Shown piece by piece: positions 56,732 to 64,000 of a DNA stretch of 64,000 nucleotides. Both the position numbers and the translations under genes were made by a program. This DNA is from Flavobacteriaceae bacterium (GTDB taxonomy: Bacteria; Bacteroidota; Bacteroidia; Flavobacteriales; Flavobacteriaceae). The DNA lies in NCBI GenBank assembly GCA_014075215.1, contig CP046177.1, positions 3,782,501 through 3,846,500 on the forward strand, given 5' to 3'. The notes under the pieces are model-generated. The model saw only the letters and a list, made by a program, of their open reading frames with translations, did not search any database and was not told the DNA's origin. The number at the start of each line of letters is the position of its first letter. The first letter of the stretch is position 1.

Positions 56732-56906
56732 TAAAAAATGCCTGCGGTGGCTCACCGCTGGAACACTACGGAACACCAATGGAACGCTAAATAATATTTT
56801 AACTTATTGATATGTAATTGATTATCTACGAAAACAGAGTTAGCGTTCCTAATTCCAAGATATTGAGTAAGCAAAAGCATCATAAGTATTAAAAAGGTCA
56901 TAAGTT

Positions 56907-57833
56907 ATGGGAGCACCAAGCAAACATAAAATCCACACAGAAACGTATCAAAATTATATTATAAATTACAAAAGGCATTTAGATATTTTAGGCTTAAATC
57001 ATCTAACTACACAGACCAGATATTTATATTTAAAAGAGTTTTTTAGTTGGTTAGAAAGTAATAATATTTATAAAATAGAGAAAGTTACCACACAAGATAT
57101 ATCAAGCTATCACGAGTATTTAAAAGGGAAGATAAGTCAAAGAACAAACCTACCAATCAAGCAAAAAAGTAGATACGACCATATGCGCAATCTACAACAG
57201 TTTTTAGGTCATTTATTAGAATTGAATATTATAAAAAGTAGTCCAGCTTCTCATTTAAAATTTACTAATCCAACTGAAAAAATAGAACGTTTTATCTTCT
57301 CTCAAAATCAAATAAAAGAACTCTATAAAGTAGCAAATAAACAAGAAACAGCAGTATTACATATTGGTTATGGTTGTGGATTAAGAGTGCAAGAATTAAG
57401 CAATTTAAACAAAGTAGATATTAGAATTACAGAACGTTTAATTATTGTAGAAAAAGGTAAAAACAGTAAAAGAAGATTAGTGCCAATTAGTAAAAAAGTA
57501 GCTGAAGAATTAGATTTTTTTCTTTCAAATGAAAATAAAAGTATTGAAGTATTTACAAATAATAAAGGTTTTAGAATGCAAGAATGGACATTTAACAGCT
57601 TACTAAAAACACTCATTTTAAAAACTGAATTTGGTAAAAATCTAACAGCTGAAGAACTGAAGAAAATCGGTATCCATAATTTACGTCATTCTATTGCAAC
57701 ACATCTTTTAGAAAACGGAATGAAGCTGGAGCAAGTACAAACATTTTTAGGACATAGCCATATTGAAAGTACAGAAATTTATACTCACATATCACAAAAA
57801 CAAATCAATAATTTATATGATAACTCTTCATAA
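56907..57833 (+). CDS. Tyrosine recombinase 1 of module A, second copy
   Basis: Identical to 42292-43218, with Arg160, Lys185, His257, Arg260, His283 and Tyr292 intact. It overlaps recombinase 2 by 17 nt, as in the first copy. Confidence 0.93.
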   Translation: MGAPSKHKIHTETYQNYIINYKRHLDILGLNHLTTQTRYLYLKEFFSWLESNNIYKIEKVTTQDISSYHEYLKGKISQRTNLPIKQKSRYDHMRNLQQFLGHLLELNIIKSSPASHLKFTNPTEKIERFIFSQNQIKELYKVANKQETAVLHIGYGCGLRVQELSNLNKVDIRITERLIIVEKGKNSKRRLVPISKKVAEELDFFLSNENKSIEVFTNNKGFRMQEWTFNSLLKTLILKTEFGKNLTAEELKKIGIHNLRHSIATHLLENGMKLEQVQTFLGHSHIESTEIYTHISQKQINNLYDNSS

Positions 57834-58695
57834 TTATTTAGAAAATAAATACAGTAAAAGCACATTAAAAAGCAACTTATATAATATTAAAAAGTTTACA
57901 GATTATTATGGCAAACGTTCAGAGAAAGCCAATTACTCGCAGGTTTTAGAATACATTGCTTATTTACGAAAGAACTACGAATTAAGTCCGAAAACCTTAC
58001 GACATCGATTGTATGCTGTAAAAATATACTTCAATTATTTACTGGAAATTGGTAAAAGAAAAGACCATCCTTGTAGTGAATTATTTTTAAAAGATAAGAT
58101 TGATAGAACCATTGCAGTAGATAATTTATACAGTCCAGAAACCTTAGAAAATTTTTTAGAAAGCTATCAAATAAAGAAGAAAAAACATTTACTCAATAGA
58201 AATAAAATCATCATTAGTTTACTTATTTATCAAGGATTAACAGTTAAGGAAATAGCAGAATTACAACTACAATCCATTAATCTAAATACTTGCGAAATCC
58301 ATATAAAAAGCGGTTACAGACAACAAAAAAGAACACTTCCATTACAAGCCAAACAAGTTTTATTATTTTTTAATTACTTAGAAAAAGGCAGAAAAAAATT
58401 ATTGAAGTACAATCTAAAAAAAGAAGAACAAACTTTTATTTTAGGACAATATGGAAATGAAATAAATCCGCATAGTATCAGCAGAATTATCAACCAAAAC
58501 CGGAAAGAAAGCGAAAAAATAAAACCAATTAAAATCCGGCAAAGTGTCATTGCTAATCTTCTAAAAAAGGAAAACGATACAAGATTGGTCCAGGTATTTA
58601 GCGGACACAAAAGAGCTTCAACAACAATCGCCTACAAACAAACAGAATTAGAACAATTACAAAATGCTATTGAAAATTATCATCCGATAAGTTAA
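57817..58695 (+). CDS. Tyrosine recombinase 2 of module A, second copy
   Basis: Identical to 43202-44080, again with Thr142 where the first catalytic Arg should be, Ile238 in place of the HxxR His, and Tyr273 kept. Confidence 0.85.
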   Translation: MITLHNYLENKYSKSTLKSNLYNIKKFTDYYGKRSEKANYSQVLEYIAYLRKNYELSPKTLRHRLYAVKIYFNYLLEIGKRKDHPCSELFLKDKIDRTIAVDNLYSPETLENFLESYQIKKKKHLLNRNKIIISLLIYQGLTVKEIAELQLQSINLNTCEIHIKSGYRQQKRTLPLQAKQVLLFFNYLEKGRKKLLKYNLKKEEQTFILGQYGNEINPHSISRIINQNRKESEKIKPIKIRQSVIANLLKKENDTRLVQVFSGHKRASTTIAYKQTELEQLQNAIENYHPIS

Positions 58696-59659
58696 AAAAC
58701 TTCGCTTGTTCGTTCCTCACAAGCTCGTTGAATAAAAACCAATCACAACGCAAAATCCCACACAAGATAAAAGCCAGATTATTGCCGAAAAAGGCAAAAA
58801 TCCTCTGTCTTTTATCTTGTTCCGCTCGCCACCACTTCTATGGTTTTTATGTCACATTTTTTGTAAGCCAACGCTAAAGCAACACTTTGCAAGTTGTTCG
58901 TTCCTCACAATTACAAACAGTTGCGCCAACGCTCGAAACAAAAAATCCGCCATAAAAACCATCCCAAGCTATGTTACATAATAGAAGTTATAGGTTCGCT
59001 TCGCACAGTTTTTAGAGTTAATATTTTTAGAAGATAAAAAACGGTCGCTATAACTGCTATTATGTAAAATATCCGCTCAGCCTTTGCGCTTTTTGCCGAC
59101 GCTACTGCCAGCGCACTACGATAAGTTTATGCAGTTGCTAAGGCAACGCCAACGCACCGAAACAATCGTTCACGAGTTCCATTAAAAAACAATAGAAACC
59201 ACACGAGCTAATTTGCACAAAAAAAGCTTCACAAAAAGACACGTAGTCCAAGTATTCCTACGCTTACTTCTTTGCTTGTTTTTTTGCACAACTCGTTCCG
59301 TCACGTTATGTTACAATCGTTGTGCGACGTTCCGTAGCCACTTGGGCTATCCATTGCAAAGCCGAAGATTGCCTTTGCGCTTACATACTGAACTCTAAAA
59401 AAGCCAACCGCAAATCTTCACCTTTGCAACGGCTCACGAAAACTAAAGCCATCCGCCAAAGTCCGAGCGAGTTCGATGGTCGAGCGCGCGACGTTCGGAA
59501 AAAAAAATTTGAAGCGAGCGTGAGCGAGCGAACTCTGGGAACGTTTTGTTACACAAATCAAATGAATGCTGTTACGAGAGCTGTGGATATTTTTTTTCAA
59601 CTGAAAACTTCAAATGAAAAAATAAAGGGTTCAGAATTTAGTATATTGTAACTCTCAAA
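58696..59659. other. Structured non-coding spacer of module A, second copy
   Basis: Same content as 44081-45044: the 17-nt direct repeat at 58706-58722 and 58894-58910 and the three inverted-repeat pairs (58764-58818, 58840-58962, 58974-59067). No supported gene. Confidence 0.65.
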
Positions 59660-60586
59660 ATGGGATGCAGAAAACTCACATATCGACCAGAAAACACGTT
59701 ACACGTTGTGAAAAGCGAACGCTCGCGCGAGCAAAAATTTGAGTGGATATGGTTAAGTATTGATCCTGTTACGCATCATTCAACATCAACATATAATGCT
59801 TTTGATAACAATCCTGTTTTCTTTTCAGATCCCAGTGGAGCAGACGCAACCAGTCTGATAAATGATCTTTGGAATAAATCGGGCTCGGGAAAGACTACTT
59901 GGACCAATAATAACAATGGTACTTTTTCCAGTAGCGATGGGCAAACAGCACAATGTAAAGATTGTAAATACGAAATCTTCAATGCCTTCTTTATCGGAGA
60001 TAAATTAAGTGTCAGACATACTGATAAATATAATAGTTATGAGGATATTGTAGGATATCACTATGATCCTAAACATCAAGCAGAGTTGCACATCAATGCG
60101 TTATACGATGCTATCAATGCTTTGGAAGATAACAAACTAAAATTAGCATTATTAAAAAGATTAGGTATTGTTGGTAAAAAAGCTTCTAAAATATTAAAGT
60201 TTTTAAGTTCAAAAAACTATGATGCCATATCCTCGCTTATAGGGCTTTCTACTAATGATAATTTCCTTGCCAATGCTCCTTTTCCGTTAGGCACTATGGT
60301 AGATATTTTAGATGATGATATCCAAAGAAACTTTAGAATGGCAGATTATCAGGTAACTTGGGACAATGCTATGGATAGCTTTAATTCATTATTAGGTATA
60401 GAGGATTTTAATAATATTGTCATTATATACTCTAATGAATTACTAACTACCACTAGTACCATAAGTTCGGGAGATAGCAATATTATTAATTCCCCATATA
60501 CTGCAACCGAATGGAAATATGCAAATGTAGCAACACAGATAGGTGATCAAGTGTATATTTTAAAAACGTACGAATTAAAAGACTAG
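59660..60586 (+). CDS. Orphan RHS toxin tip b, second copy
   Basis: Identical to the 308-aa tip at 45045-45971, starting MGCRKLTY and carrying the same unique tail. The MORN lipoprotein gene follows after 4 nt. Confidence 0.8.
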   Translation: MGCRKLTYRPENTLHVVKSERSREQKFEWIWLSIDPVTHHSTSTYNAFDNNPVFFSDPSGADATSLINDLWNKSGSGKTTWTNNNNGTFSSSDGQTAQCKDCKYEIFNAFFIGDKLSVRHTDKYNSYEDIVGYHYDPKHQAELHINALYDAINALEDNKLKLALLKRLGIVGKKASKILKFLSSKNYDAISSLIGLSTNDNFLANAPFPLGTMVDILDDDIQRNFRMADYQVTWDNAMDSFNSLLGIEDFNNIVIIYSNELLTTTSTISSGDSNIINSPYTATEWKYANVATQIGDQVYILKTYELKD

Positions 60587-60590
60587 TCAG

Positions 60591-61235
60591 ATGAGAAATA
60601 TAATTATTATTTTATTGTCTATTCTTTTTCTCAGTTGTGGCAATAAATCTCAACAAAAGCAAAGCAAAGAGCAAAAACCTCTAACACGAATAGATACGGT
60701 AAGATTTGAAAACACATACTATTTAGGTACCGGTTTTGTAAAAGATGATTTTATTACTTTCTATACAAAGGATGGTTTCAAAAGATTTGAAGGTGCATTG
60801 AAAGAAGGAAAATTGAATGGTATTGTTTATTATTTCGGTAAACAAGGTAATATTGAAGGCTCACTCAACTATGAATTTGGTCATCAAAAAGGAATAGGAG
60901 TAACCTATGATATAGAATCTGGCTTTGCAAAAACTATCTTAAAGATAGATGAAGATGGAGGAACTAAAAATGGCTTAGTAATGAAGTTTAATAAAAATGG
61001 CACTTTGAATTATTTAAAAGATCATAGTAGTGATGAACTTTATATTCAAACAGTGAAATTTTATGAAAATGGAGTTATCAAACAAATAAACTCTCGTAAG
61101 CGAGATAGTATCTATAGTCCTAAATTAGACGGTTGGTCTTTCCTTTTTGATGAAAAAGGTAGAATTAGCGAAAAGATATTGTATTCTAATGGAGAGATTG
61201 TTGAAGAATATAAAATTAATAGTACTTCAAATTAG
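60591..61235 (+). CDS. MORN-repeat lipoprotein after tip b, second copy
   Basis: Identical to 45976-46620, with lipobox FLSCGN and MORN-variant repeats. Probable immunity partner of tip b by position. Confidence 0.75.
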   Translation: MRNIIIILLSILFLSCGNKSQQKQSKEQKPLTRIDTVRFENTYYLGTGFVKDDFITFYTKDGFKRFEGALKEGKLNGIVYYFGKQGNIEGSLNYEFGHQKGIGVTYDIESGFAKTILKIDEDGGTKNGLVMKFNKNGTLNYLKDHSSDELYIQTVKFYENGVIKQINSRKRDSIYSPKLDGWSFLFDEKGRISEKILYSNGEIVEEYKINSTSN

Positions 61236-61333
61236 TTATTAAGGTTAAGAATTAACAAAAAGTAAATAGTAAAAAAGTAGGCCATAGTTAGTAAAATAGC
61301 TGTGGCTTACTTGTAATAAAAGCCCATATTGTT

Positions 61334-61525
61334 ATGAAAGAAAAAATATCCTTAAAGAAATTACGTAAGCTTAGTCTTAAATATCCTACCCGGTATATTG
61401 TTTTTGGCGGTTGTGTGATCTACAATGGTTGTCTGTATAAAGATCAGCAGGCACTGGTCAACTACTTTTTTAAGTGTAATACAAATTTCCGGGATATAGA
61501 GAATATAAAGGAGTTGGAGGTTTAG
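61334..61525 (+). CDS. Small hypothetical protein, second copy
   Basis: Identical to the 63-aa ORF at 46719-46910, in the same position between the MORN lipoprotein and the convergent XRE gene. Function unknown. Confidence 0.5.
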   Translation: MKEKISLKKLRKLSLKYPTRYIVFGGCVIYNGCLYKDQQALVNYFFKCNTNFRDIENIKELEV

Positions 61526-61540
61526 GGTGGTTTTCTGTTT

Positions 61541-61897
61541 TTATTGTGCAAGTTTTTGTACGGTAGTCTTAAAAATAAAACCGTCTAGGAACTCAACCAG
61601 AAGTTGCTTTTTATCTTCCGGCATTTTCTCTATCTTCTTAAATTGAGATAACAATTTTTCATCAGTGATATTTACGTTGGCTTTATCTTCTAAAGTTCCA
61701 TTGATTAGATAATCCGGGGAAACCTCCAAAGCCTGTGCAATACGGTTTAATACTTCTGCCGAAGGTTTGGCACCTGCTCTTTCATAACGGCCAATATTGC
61801 TATAATGAGTATCCGTTATCTCTGCTAATTTTTGTTGTGATACCCCTTTTTTGATCCTTTCTTCTTTCAATCTTCTTCCAAGACTCATTAAATGCAT
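61541..61897 (-). CDS. XRE-family regulator of module B, second copy
   Basis: Identical to the 118-aa regulator at 46926-47282, divergent from the second module-B ATPase gene. The alternative start is at 61888. Confidence 0.85.
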   Translation of the reverse strand: MHLMSLGRRLKEERIKKGVSQQKLAEITDTHYSNIGRYERAGAKPSAEVLNRIAQALEVSPDYLINGTLEDKANVNITDEKLLSQFKKIEKMPEDKKQLLVEFLDGFIFKTTVQKLAQ

Positions 61898-61989
61898 TTT
61901 TAGTTTATTAACAATCCAAAAGTAGCTAAAACGAACTATTTTATAAATTTTTTAAATACTAATGTGAATAAAAAGTTTTAAAAAGAGTA

Positions 61990-62019
61990 TTGTGTATTAA
62001 AGCCAAAATGGTATGTTTG
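61990..62019 (+). promoter_or_regulatory. Promoter of the module-B ATPase operon, second copy
   Basis: The same TATGTTTG and upstream TTG as at 47375-47404. Confidence 0.55.
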
Positions 62020-62045
62020 TGCAGATATGAATAAAACAAAAACTT

Positions 62046-63581
62046 ATGAACAAACTAAATACTACCAACTCCAACAACTACCAATATAAAACCAAACATT
62101 TAGACATCCGGATTTTAGGAGGCCTAAAAGTTGGAAAGTTGGAAAGCCTCAGAGTAACCCTAAGCATCCAAAAAATAGAGTCCACCCATATTTTAAGGCA
62201 CAGTATCGATCTGTATAATGACAACCAGGTAGAAAAATTTGTAAGAAGAATAGCAGAAAGATTAGAGATTGGGACTTCTGTAGTGAGGCCAACTCTGCAG
62301 GAGCTTACCCGGGAGTTAGAGAATTACCGTTTTATTTTATTGGAGCGTGAAAAACAACAACAGGCCGGCCCGGAAATAAAACCCCTAACAGCTAAAGCTA
62401 CCCGGGAAGCTACCGCCTTTTTGAAAAAGCAGCACCTGTTAAGCTTAACAAACCGGTACATCGGAAGGTCAGGTGTGATAGGAGAAGAAACCAATCGCCT
62501 TCTGATGTACTTGTTATTTACTTCCCGGAAAACCAATAATCCGCTACATTGTATCTCTCTGGGAAGTTCAGGCGTTGGAAAAACCCACTTGCAATCAAAA
62601 GTAGCAGAACTCATCCCAGAGGAAGACAAGGTAGAAATTACCGTATTATCAGCAAATGCCTTTTATTATTTTAACAGAACGGAATTACAACACAAACTGA
62701 TACTCATTGAAGATTTAGACGGAGCAGAATCGGTACTCTATCCACTTAGAGAATTACAAAGTAAAAAAAGAATCACCAAAACGGTGGTTCATAAAGATAG
62801 CAAAGGGACTACCAAAACCATTCACCTGACCGTAGAAGGCCCGGTATCGGTAGCAGGCTGTACTACCAGAGAATCTGTTTATGAAGATAATAGTAACCGG
62901 AGCTTCTTACTCTATATCGATGAATCCGAAATACAGGATAAAAAGATCATGGATTATCAGCGTGCTATCTCTGCCGGAAAGGTCAATGAAGAAGGACAGC
63001 TACAGGCTGCGGCACTACTTAGAAATACACAACGTGTGCTCAAACCCATAAAGGTTATCAACCCCTTTGCAGAATACCTGGAGCTACCCCAATCCGTATT
63101 CAAACCCCGCAGAACCAACTCCCACTATTTACAATTAATAGAGGCTATTACATTCTATCATCAATACCAAAGAGAGGAAAAAGTAAACGAGGCCACAGGA
63201 GAAATCCATATAGAAACAACAACAGAAGACATACAAGAAGCTAACCATTTAATAACAGAAGTATTGCTTAGAAAAAGTGATCTGCTAAGTGGAGCTTGTA
63301 GAGATTTTTTTGAAAGACTCAAAAGTCATCTAAAGAAAACCAAACAAAAGAACTTTAGCAATGCAGAAGTAAGAAGTTGGTTACGGCTTGCCAAATCCAC
63401 TGTTCGTCGTCGTTTTTTGGAACTCCTCGATGCTGATGTGATGCAAAGAGTAGCTACCAAAGAAAAGAAAATCTACCGCTATGAGCTGACCGTTACAGAT
63501 GACTACGCTACCCTGAAAGCCACCATAGCAAAGGCCTTGCAGGATTGTATAGATAAAATCAATCGAGCCAGCGGTTCATAA
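62046..63581 (+). CDS. AAA-type ATPase of module B, second copy
   Basis: Identical to the 511-aa protein at 47431-48966, with Walker A at residues 173-180 and Walker B at 218-226 and no primase zinc site. Confidence 0.82.
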   Translation: MNKLNTTNSNNYQYKTKHLDIRILGGLKVGKLESLRVTLSIQKIESTHILRHSIDLYNDNQVEKFVRRIAERLEIGTSVVRPTLQELTRELENYRFILLEREKQQQAGPEIKPLTAKATREATAFLKKQHLLSLTNRYIGRSGVIGEETNRLLMYLLFTSRKTNNPLHCISLGSSGVGKTHLQSKVAELIPEEDKVEITVLSANAFYYFNRTELQHKLILIEDLDGAESVLYPLRELQSKKRITKTVVHKDSKGTTKTIHLTVEGPVSVAGCTTRESVYEDNSNRSFLLYIDESEIQDKKIMDYQRAISAGKVNEEGQLQAAALLRNTQRVLKPIKVINPFAEYLELPQSVFKPRRTNSHYLQLIEAITFYHQYQREEKVNEATGEIHIETTTEDIQEANHLITEVLLRKSDLLSGACRDFFERLKSHLKKTKQKNFSNAEVRSWLRLAKSTVRRRFLELLDADVMQRVATKEKKIYRYELTVTDDYATLKATIAKALQDCIDKINRASGS

Positions 63582-63686
63582 CGAACCACTTCTATTTGAA
63601 CCGGTTAATAAACAGATAGTCAATACTTTATGACTACCAAACCATAAATGCTAAAAAAACACATACCGAAGTAAAAAAAAATAGTC

Positions 63687-64000
63687 ATGCAGAAATTAAA
63701 ATTACACAATCAGAGTTATAAAACCTTGGTAAAATCATATAAAGAGTGGCTGGATATTTTAAGTTTTAGCAGCAGTATGTGTGAGAACTACACCAGGTAT
63801 CTGCAAGAATTTTTACATTATTTAGAGACTAAGGGCATAAAAAAAATACATCACAATAGTGTAGAGACCGTAAAAGATTACTACAGGTATTTACAACAAA
63901 GGCCAAACCAGGTTAGACAAGGCGCATTAATGAAAGCCACTTTAAACCAACATCAACAAGCACTTAGAAAGTTCAATGAATATCTGAAAAAACACCATAC
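63687..64000 (+). CDS. Tyrosine recombinase 1 of module B, second copy (3' end outside window)
   Basis: The first 104 residues or so of the protein at 49072-49995, identical as far as it goes and covering only the core-binding domain. The catalytic domain lies beyond the window edge. Confidence 0.9.
   Translation, partial: MQKLKLHNQSYKTLVKSYKEWLDILSFSSSMCENYTRYLQEFLHYLETKGIKKIHHNSVETVKDYYRYLQQRPNQVRQGALMKATLNQHQQALRKFNEYLKKHH

Larger units (their letters stand above)
52854..64000 (+). repeat. 14,615-bp direct tandem repeat, copy 2 (runs off window)
   Basis: This is the second copy of 38239-52853; the visible 11,147 bp match up to position 49385 of copy 1. All ORFs are repeated without length change. 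If the copy is complete it should end at about 67468. The lack of visible divergence means that the duplication is very recent, maintained by conversion, or an assembly product. Confidence 0.95.

Noticed and set aside
1..64000. CRISPR arrays, rRNA operons or complete tRNA genes
   Set aside because: No regularly spaced short repeats with unique spacers, no rRNA sequence and no complete cloverleaf were seen; the only tRNA signal is the truncated one at 18822.

Overview
The window is AT-rich chromosomal DNA from a member of the Bacteroidota, most likely Flavobacteriaceae. The evidence is a SusC/SusD pair, a five-helix SdhC in an sdhCAB operon, A-rich translation starts, TAnnTTTG-type promoters, and RHS proteins of the Bacteroidota two-gene type. 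No species is named because nothing in the sequence decides it.

1-15.8 kb is a mobile-element-scarred region. It holds a partial hypothetical gene, a short ssb, an IS630 element, a decayed IS3 element, a susCD outer-membrane uptake locus whose third lipoprotein gene is a relic, and a membrane AraC-type regulator split by an ISKra4-type insertion with 20-bp terminal repeats and an 8-bp target duplication. An intact IS3-type element, a zeta-toxin-like kinase with a 50-aa overlapping partner, and an internally deleted IS4-type remnant follow. 15.8-30 kb is mostly housekeeping: DinB-like, ATP-grasp and DUF1801 genes, a tRNA remnant next to a MITE-like repeat, a VPS10/BNR secreted protein, sdhCAB, a SnoaL-like protein, a second MITE, and a two-component system beside two frameshifted genes.

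30.7-64 kb is an RHS polymorphic-toxin locus. Two RHS genes (each broken by one frameshift) lead into an array of toxin tips. Each tip is followed within 2-4 nt by a lipoprotein gene (probable immunity), then by a module of fixed order: XRE regulator (divergent), AAA-type ATPase, tyrosine recombinase 1, tyrosine recombinase 2, and a roughly 1-kb structured non-coding spacer leading into the next tip. Two diverged module types occur. Type A has a CHC2/TOPRIM primase fused to the ATPase; type B has the ATPase with a different N-terminus. In both, recombinase 1 has the full catalytic set, while recombinase 2 has Thr in place of the first catalytic Arg.

A tip-lipoprotein-A-tip-lipoprotein-B block of 14,615 bp (38239-52853) is repeated in tandem from 52854 to the window end, with both junctions inside the RHS core sequence. 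The best reading is a mobile or self-rearranging system that carries and shuffles RHS toxin tips. The module-tip association and the recombinase pair are the most unusual things here. The mechanism is inference.
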